From: an uncultured Clostridia bacterium
Lineage (GTDB): Bacteria; Bacillota; Clostridia; Christensenellales; CAG-314
Assembly: GCA_934281515.1 (NCBI GenBank)
Contig: CAKQXG010000007.1
Span: forward strand, 1 to 39,313
Length of the DNA: 39,313 bases
Reading direction: 5' to 3'
Of this stretch, positions 1 through 7,401 are shown piece by piece (positions within the stretch are counted from its first letter, which is position 1; each line of letters starts with the position of its first letter). Under the pieces are notes generated by a model. The model saw nothing but the letters and a program-made list of their open reading frames with translations, was not told where the DNA came from and searched no databases. The position numbers and the translations under genes were made by a program.

Positions 1-2248
1 TAGCGGTAACCGTCACTTTTTCGTCGGTTGTTGCCAAAACTTTGTCCGCTACGGACAGGTTGGTCACTTCCACCGTTGTGCCGTTGTTGTAGTAGGCAAC
101 AATCTTCAATCCGTCAAGACTGAACGTTTCGCCCTCGGTGTATGCCAGTTTGGACGGAGCGGTAACGACAACCATACCTACAATGCGTTTGGTGATGGCT
201 TGTTGATTGGTGTAGATCTCGGTAGGAATATACTTCTTGACAGATTCGGGAAGTTCGCTGCCAACAAGTTCGAAGTTCATCGGGTAAGCGTCCTTGTTTT
301 GGAAGCCAAAGAAATCGTTGCGGTTGTTTGACAAGGTAGTCTTTTCAAAAGCAATGCTTGTAATAATGCCCTTTTCATCGACAGTTACGGCACCCTTTAC
401 GTTGTTGCCTTCCACAAAATTTTTTATTTCCTGTTCGGAAACAGCGGGATTGTAGAACATCTTACCTTCGGCATTTTTAAGCCACATGTTTGTGGGATTG
501 GCCAGTGTGATAAATCCGTCGGATACGCTGTAACTACCCGTATATACATAGTAGTCGGCCGACTTTGCTTCGGTTGTCCACTTGTCTTTGGTTACAAGTA
601 CCGTTACGTAGTAGGTGCCTTTGGTAGCGTCGCCGAACAATTGAATTGCACTGAACGCTTCCTGGGCGTTGTCTTGCTTACGTCTGCTGTAATTGATGTA
701 GGAGAAGTCGGCGTTGCCTTGCAAAACTACGTTCCAGGGCAAAACGCTTGCAGACACCTGAATGTGTGCGATTGCGGTAACAGCTCCGTCGGTGTAGCTG
801 ATTTTGAGCGTGACTACGGGAGCGGACATTGTATACTCGGCAAAAGCAACTTCACTGCCGACAACTTCGACTTTGCAGTCGGCAAGAGCGACTTCTTTGT
901 CGGCGCCGCCTGTTGTGTAGCGTGCGGTAACGGTCATGCCCGTAAGGTCGATTTTTTCGCCGAGCTTGTAAATCGATTTGAACGGAGCCGTGGTTGTAAT
1001 CTTGCGTAGTACCGGGGTTTCGGGAGCGGCTTGAACATTCAGTTCCACCTCGCCTTCAACGCCGTCGTAAGTGATGAGCAGTTTGTCGCCTACTTGCAAT
1101 TCGACGTCGACAGCCAACTTTTCGTCGCCGCGCTTGATTTCCAACGTGAAGTCATGGTCTACAGGTTGATTGAGCAAATTTCTTTCCGTGCTGCCATCGG
1201 GAACGACGTAGTTTACGCCGATAAACATATCGGAAGGCAATTCGAGTTTGTCGCCTGCGTAAATGTTACCTTCCGGCATACCGTAACTGATGTCGCCGTC
1301 TTGGTAAAGACCGACGGTATTGACAACGTAGTACGCTTTTTGATTGGCGGACAGTTGCTTGCCGACAACCTTTTCCATATAGACGTACTCGGCGGTCAAA
1401 CCGTGTTGCGTTGCCAGACTTTCGATAAAGTCGGAAGCGTTGGATTTGCTCCAACCCCAAGTTTTGTCGCCGCCTACGGCTCTGCCAAAGTTAAGCCCGA
1501 CAATATTGCCGCTGTCATCCTTGGCGATTGTAGCTTGCTCGGTGGTTGCGCCGGTCAATTTTCCGGAGTTGGTTTCGGACGGATTGGACAGCTTGGGCAT
1601 CGTGTGTATTTGCTTTGCGACAAAATTCATCTTGTCGCCGTCGATAGCGTACGTGCCGTTGATTACGCCCAGCTTGTAGGTGCGGTCGGTGTGGCCGGCC
1701 ATCTCGGTGTAAACAAACGTACCCTTGTTTGCGTCGGCTGCGTCGGGAGTAAGTTCCAGCGCGCCTTCGATCTTCATGGAACCGCAATCATAGTAAGTGT
1801 AGAACACCATTGCGGCATCGGAATTTGTAACAAGCACGTGCGGCATGTCGCTCGGCTTGACATCGACAAGATCGACAAATTGTTCGGGCTTATCTTCTAC
1901 GGGAGCGGCAGTAACGCGGATAGAAATCTCGGCGCTTTTGCTGACCTTTTCGCCGTTGATTTCTTCGCTGTACTTGACGGTAATCTTGTTGTTGTTGGCG
2001 TTGAGTGCGCCGTAAGGACTGTATGTGCACTTGTCCGTGACGTCCTTGGTGGTACCGTCGGAATAGTTGGCGACAACTTTGATACCTGTCGGGTCAAACT
2101 TTTCGCCTGCGTTGTAACTTAGCTTGGTAGGTTGCTTTTCCACCTTGATACTGTCCAAGGTTACGGTTTCGGTCTTTTTGCATGCCGCAAAGCCTACGGA
2201 CAGGCACAAAACCAACACTAGCAACACTATCGGTAATGTTTTCTTCAT
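1..2248 (-). CDS. Lipoprotein with bacterial Ig-like (Big_3-type) domains, C-terminus cut by window
   Basis: An open minus frame runs from the ATG at 2248 through base 2 without a stop, so 749 codons are visible and the 3' end lies outside. A ribosome site (AAGGAG) precedes the ATG. The N-terminus is a lipoprotein signal with lipobox FAAC, Cys23, followed by KKTET, so the protein is probably an extracellular lipoprotein. Three Ig-like units of the Big_3 kind, recognisable by the pattern 'Y..GE.fd..Gi.V.A.Y.dGt...V', lie at about residues 31-113, 413-500 and 688-749. The stretches between them (about 114-410 and 505-685) I do not recognise. It starts 56 nt after the GH3 gene with no terminator between, so it is probably the third gene of that operon. 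A role in binding the glycan that the GH3 enzyme processes is inference. Confidence 0.85.
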   Translation of the reverse strand, partial: MKKTLPIVLLVLVLCLSVGFAACKKTETVTLDSIKVEKQPTKLSYNAGEKFDPTGIKVVANYSDGTTKDVTDKCTYSPYGALNANNNKITVKYSEEINGEKVSKSAEISIRVTAAPVEDKPEQFVDLVDVKPSDMPHVLVTNSDAAMVFYTYYDCGSMKIEGALELTPDAADANKGTFVYTEMAGHTDRTYKLGVINGTYAIDGDKMNFVAKQIHTMPKLSNPSETNSGKLTGATTEQATIAKDDSGNIVGLNFGRAVGGDKTWGWSKSNASDFIESLATQHGLTAEYVYMEKVVGKQLSANQKAYYVVNTVGLYQDGDISYGMPEGNIYAGDKLELPSDMFIGVNYVVPDGSTERNLLNQPVDHDFTLEIKRGDEKLAVDVELQVGDKLLITYDGVEGEVELNVQAAPETPVLRKITTTAPFKSIYKLGEKIDLTGMTVTARYTTGGADKEVALADCKVEVVGSEVAFAEYTMSAPVVTLKISYTDGAVTAIAHIQVSASVLPWNVVLQGNADFSYINYSRRKQDNAQEAFSAIQLFGDATKGTYYVTVLVTKDKWTTEAKSADYYVYTGSYSVSDGFITLANPTNMWLKNAEGKMFYNPAVSEQEIKNFVEGNNVKGAVTVDEKGIITSIAFEKTTLSNNRNDFFGFQNKDAYPMNFELVGSELPESVKKYIPTEIYTNQQAITKRIVGMVVVTAPSKLAYTEGETFSLDGLKIVAYYNNGTTVEVTNLSVADKVLATTDEKVTVTA

Positions 2249-2304
2249 ATCGTCGTTTCTCCTTGTATATTTTTACCGTTTTTAGACGGTTTTACGACCA
2301 AAAT

Positions 2305-5292
2305 TTACTCAAATTTGTTGATACGTATGCGTTTTTTGATTACAAGCACTTGCCCGAGCACAAACCCTGCAAGGGACAGTGCCGCAAGTACGCCCAGTAC
2401 CCAACAACCTGCGTTAAGCGCAACTTGCCAACCTACGGTGACGGGTACAAAACGCTTGGTTGCCGACAGTCCGTTGACTGCGTTGCTGTGCGCCGTTGCG
2501 TACAAAATGCGTTTTGCTGCCTGTTTCATACGGGTGACGACATTGCCGTAGCTTGCGTACTCGTCAAACAGGTTTTTGTTTTGCGACACATCCACGCGGT
2601 CGCCGTCGGGCAAATCGCAACCTGCCATCAGGAACGCCACAAACTGTTTGTCGTCGTAGCGCTTGTCCCACATGTCGGACACCACAAATCCCTTCATGCC
2701 GCACTCGCCTCGAAGGAAATCGGTAAGCAACGCTTTGTTGCCTGCGCAGTAGGTTACGCCCAGGCGTGTGTATGCAGCCATTGCATTGACTGCGCCGCCG
2801 TCGACAACGGCAATTTGGAAAGGTTTGAGATACACTTCGCGCAACGTTTGTTCGTTTGCCCACACGGCAAGTCCCACGCGGTGCGCTTGTTGTTCGTATG
2901 CCACAAGGTGCTTGACATATCCGTTACAGCCTTTACTTTGCAACCCTTTGACAAGGTTTGCCGCCATTACGCCCGACAAAACGGGGTCCTCGCTGTAATA
3001 CTCGAAGCTACGTCCGTCAAATGCCGTGCGGTGAATGTTGAGACCTATGCCGTACAAGCCGCTGTAGCCTGCCCACAATGCGTCCTCGCCGTACATCGTG
3101 CCAACTTGCTCGGCAAGCGTTTGGTTGAATGTCGCCGCAAGTATGCCGACCGACGGATAGTAGGTGGGCGAATACTGCTTGTCGGGGTCGTTTGTCTTGT
3201 TGGCAAGACCGCTTTCGCCAAAGTCGTAGCGTTCGGTCACGCCAGTAGGTCCGTTGTGTTCCACAGTGGCAGGTTTGCTGACGCTTTTTGCCGACATCGT
3301 ACGGCGCAAGCCGTTGCCCAGCAACATGCACAAGTCGTCCCATGTCAGTTGGTCGACAAGTTCGTTCCACAACTCGGAGTCCATTGCAATCGTGTTGCCT
3401 TCGGCATCGGTACGGAGTTCCACAAGGGTGTATTTCTGCTCGACGCCCAGTTCGGGTTGCTCGCTGTCGTCGGATTGTACGCTTTCCGAAGTGCGCATGG
3501 ACAACATATCCAGCACCATTTGTTCGGTAAGGTACAGCACGGTGTGGTCGGACATTGTTTTGGGCAGTGTGCCTGTCCAGTCGTTACGGCTGACGTAGGT
3601 TACTCCCTTGTCGTTGTCGCTTGCTTTGTTGTAGTCTGCGCCGTCAAACAGGTTTGTAATCGTTGCGCCTGTCGCCGCCGACTTGTTGTAGGTGCGGTTG
3701 CCGTGGTCGTGCTCGACGACAAGTTTTGCGTTGCCTGCCGCCGTCATGCCGTCGACTGCCTTATAGCCTTGCTTGGCAAGCACGTTGTTTGCCGCCTCGT
3801 GAGCGTTTGCAGCAACGGTAAAGTAGTAGTTGCCCGCTTCCGTAATGTAAGTTTTTGCTTTGTTACTGTCGTAGGACGCCAGGTCGCGCCCGTCGACGGT
3901 AAGTGTTATCGTTTGACTTTCGCCTGCGCCGAGCACGTCTGTTTTGCCGAAAGCAACCAACTCGACAGCCGCCTTTTCGACGCCGTTGGCAATGTCATAC
4001 TCGGTGTACGGCTTGGAAAGGTACAGTTGTACGACTTCCTTGCCGGGCTTGCTGCCGACATTGGTAACGTTGACGGTAACGGTGTATTTGTCGCGTTCCG
4101 TGTTGTATTGGCAGGAAAACTTGTCGTAGCTAAACTGCGTGTAGCTGAGTCCGTAACCGAACGGATAGGCAACGACATCGGCGTAGTTGAAGTCGCCTGC
4201 GTTGCCCTGACCGCGAACCTTGTCGGTGTAGCGGGTCTCGGCGTAGCGATAGCCGACATAGATACCCTCGGTGTAACTGACGTACGCCGTGTAGGTCATG
4301 GACGTGTAAGAACTGCTGCCTTCTTCGGGCAAATCGGCAAAATCGTCGGCGTTGGCGTAACGCATACTGCCGAAGTTTGCCATGGCAGGATTGTAGCTAT
4401 GCTTTGTCCACCACATATCCGAGAAACGTCCGCTGGGGTTGACATCGCCGACAAGTATTTTGCCGACTGCAGTCATGCCCGTTTGTCCGACGGTGCCGAT
4501 CCAAAGCGCCGCGTCCACGCCGTATTGTTCGTCGCCAAGGAAGTCGACTTCTACTTGGTTGGGAGTGTTGAACAGCACTATAATGCGGTCGAAAGACGTA
4601 CCTTTAAGAGATTTAAGACCTGCCAACACGGATTTTTCCTTGTCGGACAGTTGCAAGTAACTGTATGTGGGGTCGTCGTTTTCGCCACGGGAGCGGCGCA
4701 CAACGAATATTGCCGCGTCATGGTGCTTGGCAAGGCTTGCCGCAACGTCGCCGTCGGCGTTGAGTTGGTCCCAACTAGCGTCCTTGGTATTGTACTTGAC
4801 AGGCGCGTACTGCGTGGCGTTATCTTTGTAGTGGTTGTACACTACTTCGTCAACCTTCAGTCCTGCTTTGGTGCAACCATCAAGCAGGTTTACGGCAGGC
4901 ATCGGGTTGTCAGGTTCAGCCGATCCGCTACCGACATAGGCAGACTCGACGGAAGCATACCCAAACAAGCCGACATATGCGCCCTTGGCAAGGGGCAAAG
5001 CGTTGTTGTCGTTTTTGACAAGTACCGCGCCTTCCGCCATGACTTCTTCCGCCTTGGTCTGACCGTCCGCCATAAGCGTGGCAAGGTTTTTGTAGTCGCT
5101 CTTGTAGTAGTCGGTGTCGGCGGTGCCGTCGCCCGTTTCTACCACTTCGTAGTCCCTTACCTTCAAGTAGTCGTTGATGAGTTGTTTGTTTTCCATTGCG
5201 ATGACGGTACCCGTCTGCAACAGTGCGTACAACACAACGAATACTACTGCCAGCACGCGGAACAAAGTGTTGTGTTTGGCAAAAAATTTCAT
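2305..5292 (-). CDS. Membrane-anchored glycoside hydrolase family 3 protein with reversed domain order
   Basis: This is a 995-residue GH3 enzyme (beta-glucosidase/xylosidase type; substrate not determinable). The order is: membrane segment (about 11-32), the GH3 C-domain first (about 80-390, with EGAVLVKN and candidate acid/base Glu204 in RRSRGEND), an FnIII-like domain (about 400-500), the TIM-barrel domain last (about 640-910, with GRSFEYYSEDP, K794-H795, and nucleophile Asp873 in VVSDMW), then a second membrane segment (about 962-985) and a KKRIRINK tail. Reversed order is known in some clostridial GH3 enzymes such as that of Ruminococcus albus. Both ends should be cytoplasmic with the enzyme outside. 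The ATG at 5292 overlaps the upstream stop (ATGA), implying coupling. An in-frame ATG at 5859 would add an Arg-rich stretch unlike any GH3, so it was rejected. Confidence 0.93.
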   Translation of the reverse strand: MKFFAKHNTLFRVLAVVFVVLYALLQTGTVIAMENKQLINDYLKVRDYEVVETGDGTADTDYYKSDYKNLATLMADGQTKAEEVMAEGAVLVKNDNNALPLAKGAYVGLFGYASVESAYVGSGSAEPDNPMPAVNLLDGCTKAGLKVDEVVYNHYKDNATQYAPVKYNTKDASWDQLNADGDVAASLAKHHDAAIFVVRRSRGENDDPTYSYLQLSDKEKSVLAGLKSLKGTSFDRIIVLFNTPNQVEVDFLGDEQYGVDAALWIGTVGQTGMTAVGKILVGDVNPSGRFSDMWWTKHSYNPAMANFGSMRYANADDFADLPEEGSSSYTSMTYTAYVSYTEGIYVGYRYAETRYTDKVRGQGNAGDFNYADVVAYPFGYGLSYTQFSYDKFSCQYNTERDKYTVTVNVTNVGSKPGKEVVQLYLSKPYTEYDIANGVEKAAVELVAFGKTDVLGAGESQTITLTVDGRDLASYDSNKAKTYITEAGNYYFTVAANAHEAANNVLAKQGYKAVDGMTAAGNAKLVVEHDHGNRTYNKSAATGATITNLFDGADYNKASDNDKGVTYVSRNDWTGTLPKTMSDHTVLYLTEQMVLDMLSMRTSESVQSDDSEQPELGVEQKYTLVELRTDAEGNTIAMDSELWNELVDQLTWDDLCMLLGNGLRRTMSAKSVSKPATVEHNGPTGVTERYDFGESGLANKTNDPDKQYSPTYYPSVGILAATFNQTLAEQVGTMYGEDALWAGYSGLYGIGLNIHRTAFDGRSFEYYSEDPVLSGVMAANLVKGLQSKGCNGYVKHLVAYEQQAHRVGLAVWANEQTLREVYLKPFQIAVVDGGAVNAMAAYTRLGVTYCAGNKALLTDFLRGECGMKGFVVSDMWDKRYDDKQFVAFLMAGCDLPDGDRVDVSQNKNLFDEYASYGNVVTRMKQAAKRILYATAHSNAVNGLSATKRFVPVTVGWQVALNAGCWVLGVLAALSLAGFVLGQVLVIKKRIRINKFE

Positions 5293-5732
5293 TGTTCGTC
5301 CACCTCCGCAACCTGCGTTTGCCCGCCGACGGCGACTTTGCCACCGTTGCCCACAAACACATTGGCGATACTGCCGACAAGGGTCAGCGCGTACGCCACA
5401 ACGCAGAAGATAAACCTTGCGCTGAACTCGGCGGCGTCGATACCTACCAACACAACCGAAACATAGTAGTAGTTGACGTAGACAAACGAGCCGAGCCCGG
5501 ACATAACGCACACAAGTTGCGCCATGCCTGCGAAGCCGTGCAAGCCGAAGCCTTCCAGCAGGGCAGTTGCCGCCACAAACACAAGCGCGGAAACGAAGCA
5601 CATCACGCTGTACTCGGCAGTGCCGCCGTAGGCGCATTGGTACGCAATGGCAAACGCCAGCGCAAACAACGCCAAACCGCACGACAGCCAAAAGCCCACG
5701 CCTTTGCCGTGCAAAAATTGTTTGATTTGCAT
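5289..5732 (-). CDS. Small four-helix membrane protein upstream of GH3
   Basis: A 147-residue hydrophobic protein with about four membrane segments (near residues 14-34, 43-62, 68-90 and 105-127) and a short polar tail ending VAEVDEQ. I do not recognise the family. The ATG at 5732 has an AGAGAGGT ribosome site 5 nt upstream. In-frame codons farther upstream encode a Cys/Arg-rich stretch and are unlikely to be translated. Its stop overlaps the GH3 start (ATGA), so it is the first gene of the GH3 operon. It may help place or anchor the GH3 protein, but that rests on position alone. Confidence 0.75.
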   Translation of the reverse strand: MQIKQFLHGKGVGFWLSCGLALFALAFAIAYQCAYGGTAEYSVMCFVSALVFVAATALLEGFGLHGFAGMAQLVCVMSGLGSFVYVNYYYVSVVLVGIDAAEFSARFIFCVVAYALTLVGSIANVFVGNGGKVAVGGQTQVAEVDEQ

Positions 5733-5865
5733 ATTTACCTCTCTGTCGAACCCGTCCCGGCAACAGCGCACGCCCACGCCGCAAAAGCAATATTCCGACA
5801 TCGGTCAGGACTTGGCGAATACGGGCATTATGTTGCTTGCCGACGTGATATATCGACACTTTTGC

Positions 5866-5894
5866 ATTATACGAATAAATTATACCACTGTCAA
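5866..5894 (-). promoter_or_regulatory. Promoter of the GH3 operon
   Basis: On the minus strand, TTGACA (5894-5889) is followed after 17 bp by TATAAT (5871-5866). A second TATAAT inside the spacer (5884-5879, preceded by GTGG) is the one that lines up with the related promoter at 22.1 kb, so either -10 may be used. The leader to the first start codon is about 127-140 nt. Confidence 0.8.
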
Positions 5895-5902
5895 TAGTCT
5901 TT

Positions 5903-5950
5903 GCACAATTGCAAAAACTATCCAGTTTGATTGCAATTTTTACATAATAT
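5903..5950. promoter_or_regulatory. Candidate AraC-type operator between divergent promoters
   Basis: A dyad has perfect 8-bp arms AATTGCAA (5907-5914) and TTGCAATT (5931-5938) with inner arms AAACT/AGTTT. It lies just upstream of the GH3 promoter and between it and the AraC promoter. The 48-bp block matches 22148-22195 at 37 of 48 positions without gaps. Binding by the adjacent AraC protein is inferred from position. Confidence 0.6.
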
Positions 5951-5963
5951 TTTGCCTATTAGC

Positions 5964-5991
5964 TTGTCAATTTGGAAAAAATAGATATAAT
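5964..5991 (+). promoter_or_regulatory. Promoter of the AraC-family gene
   Basis: TTGTCA (5964-5969), a 16-bp spacer and TATAAT (5986-5991) precede the AraC gene, giving a leader of about 44 nt. Confidence 0.75.
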
Positions 5992-6041
5992 AGGAATAAA
6001 GACAACCACATTAACATAAAAAGGACCCGAAATTAACCGCC

Positions 6042-6863
6042 ATGTTCAGATTTTTGTACAACAACATAGACTTTTCGCACAAGTTGGGCACCGCAAGCCT
6101 GCCCATGGACGACTACAACAAGCACCTGCACACATTTAACGAAGTACTGTACTTTGTGCGCGGCACGGTGAAGTACAACGTGGAGTCGGAATCCCGCACG
6201 CTGACCGAAGGCGACCTTGTATTGGTACGCCCCGGCAAGTACCACTTTGCCGAAGTACAAAACAACGACGAGTACGAGCGCTACGTGTTGAAGTTTCCCG
6301 ACTCCGTACTGCCGCGTTACCTGTCGGACAAGTTGAGCAAACAGGGGGCGTTTATCGGCAACGTAAAGAAGTACGGAGTATTTTTTAACAGTCTGGACAG
6401 TTACGTGGACAACTTTTCGCCGGAGGACGTGTACACGCTGTTTGTGGCAGAGTTGACCAAACTGTTGGTGTTGCTGTGCAAGGAACAGTCTGTCGCCACC
6501 ACGCACCGCGATGACTTTGTGTCACGACTCGTCGACTACATAGACGAAAACGTCAGCGAGCCGATTTCTCTTGACACGCTGTCACGGCAGTTAAACTTCA
6601 GCAAATCCTACATCAGCAACGAGTTTAAGCGTACGATGAAGATACCCGTAATGCAGTACGTGCGGTACAAAAAGATAATTGCCGCACATCAGATGATACT
6701 GGCAGGGGAAAAGAAATCGGCGGTAAGCGAATTGTTCGGGTTTAAGGACTACTCCACCTTTTACAGGGCGTATGTAAAGGTGATAGGGCATGCGCCGACG
6801 GACTCCGACCACACGCACAACAGCGGCGGCACGCAGTCGGCCAAAAACTCGCCTTTGTGCTGA
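6042..6863 (+). CDS. AraC-family transcriptional regulator
   Basis: A 273-residue regulator. The N-terminal part (about 20-100) looks like a cupin sensor domain. The C-terminal AraC domain carries two helix-turn-helix units, at about 175-200 (LDTLSRQLNFSKSYISNEF) and 225-250 (SAVSELFGFKDYSTFYRAY). It is divergent from the GH3 operon and probably controls it. The nearest ribosome-like sequence, AAGGA at 6021-6025, is 16 nt from the ATG, so initiation may be weak. The last 18 or so residues (after APTDSDHTH) are odd: a 19-bp direct repeat at 6802-6820 recurs at 7012-7030, and removing the 210 bp between them would end the protein as ...SDHTHK-stop. The present tail is therefore probably acquired. 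Confidence 0.9.
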   Translation: MFRFLYNNIDFSHKLGTASLPMDDYNKHLHTFNEVLYFVRGTVKYNVESESRTLTEGDLVLVRPGKYHFAEVQNNDEYERYVLKFPDSVLPRYLSDKLSKQGAFIGNVKKYGVFFNSLDSYVDNFSPEDVYTLFVAELTKLLVLLCKEQSVATTHRDDFVSRLVDYIDENVSEPISLDTLSRQLNFSKSYISNEFKRTMKIPVMQYVRYKKIIAAHQMILAGEKKSAVSELFGFKDYSTFYRAYVKVIGHAPTDSDHTHNSGGTQSAKNSPLC

Positions 6864-7030
6864 CCGCCGACGACTCTGTTGTGGTCGGACTATTTGGGTG
6901 CGGCTACTCGCCGCATCTAGCAGACTTTAGCCGGGGCGTCGCATACCCCGGCATCCCCCGCTAGGGCGCAAACCCCGACACAGGTTCGTGGTTTGCGAAC
7001 ATAACAACATAACTCCGACCACACGCACAA
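6802..7030. repeat. 210-bp hairpin-rich segment bounded by a 19-bp exact direct repeat
   Basis: The sequence ACTCCGACCACACGCACAA occurs at 6802-6820 and at 7012-7030. The DNA between is richer in G+C than its neighbours and full of short hairpins: GCGGC/GCCGC (about 6900-6914), CCGGGG/CCCCGG (about 6930-6950) and GTTCG/CGAAC (about 6983-6999). It carries no gene of its own but supplies the present 3' end and stop codon of the AraC gene. It could be a non-autonomous insertion or the product of a short-repeat rearrangement. A 19-bp target duplication would be long for most insertion elements. Confidence 0.55.
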
Positions 7031-7044
7031 ATAAAAATTGTTTT

Positions 7045-7081
7045 GCGGGGAGGACCTTTTTAAAAAAAGCGTCCTCCCCGC
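7045..7081. repeat. Palindromic dispersed repeat, copy 1
   Basis: Perfect 11-bp arms GCGGGGAGGAC (7045-7055) and GTCCTCCCCGC (7071-7081) enclose an A/T-rich loop. The flank to about 7100, read on the minus strand (CAAAGTTTTT...GGGG), matches a second copy at 36071-36139. It may also end transcription of the AraC gene. Together with the segment at 6802-7030, it fills most of the 538-bp gap before the GH2 gene. Confidence 0.55.
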
Positions 7082-7181
7082 ACCCCTCTCCAAAAACTTT
7101 GGAGTTGTGTGAAATACCAAAACGCCATCTTCTTCGTTTCCTGACGTGCACGTACGGGCGCATAACCAATTACAGTATTTT

Positions 7182-7221
7182 TTGCAATATTTTTCGCAAC
7201 AAAATGCAATTGCTTTTGACA
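7182..7221 (+). promoter_or_regulatory. Possible operator and -35 region of the GH2 gene
   Basis: TTGCAAT (7182-7188) and ATGCAATTG (7204-7212) have the same 22-bp offset as the TTGCAAT and TTGCAATTG arms of the GH3 operator, in the same orientation to the gene. TTGACA at 7216-7221 follows, but no good -10 lies 16-18 bp downstream. TAATAT at 7229-7234 is a poor alternative. Match to the shared operator is weaker than for the other two sites. Confidence 0.3.
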
Positions 7222-7401
7222 GCAATGTGTAATATCATTTAGAAGTAGTATATTGCCCACAATAAAAAGGGCAGTAGCCCCGACCGTTTTTTCTTTGGCG
7301 ATATACTACAGCCACAAGCAATAAGATTTATCTTCGGCTTGGCATATGCTTACATAACACAAATCAAACCACACAAAAAACTTTACAACAAGGCTGACAA
7401 C

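Noticed and set aside
2182..5466. A 1094-codon open frame on the plus strand
   Set aside because: It lies opposite the GH3 gene, has no domain I recognise, is rich in Val/Cys/Phe as expected for a mirror of this codon use, and lacks a ribosome site.
5293..5859. A longer GH3 start at 5859
   Set aside because: The extra stretch is Arg-rich, overlaps the small membrane gene in another frame and precedes a clear membrane signal and coupled ATG at 5292.
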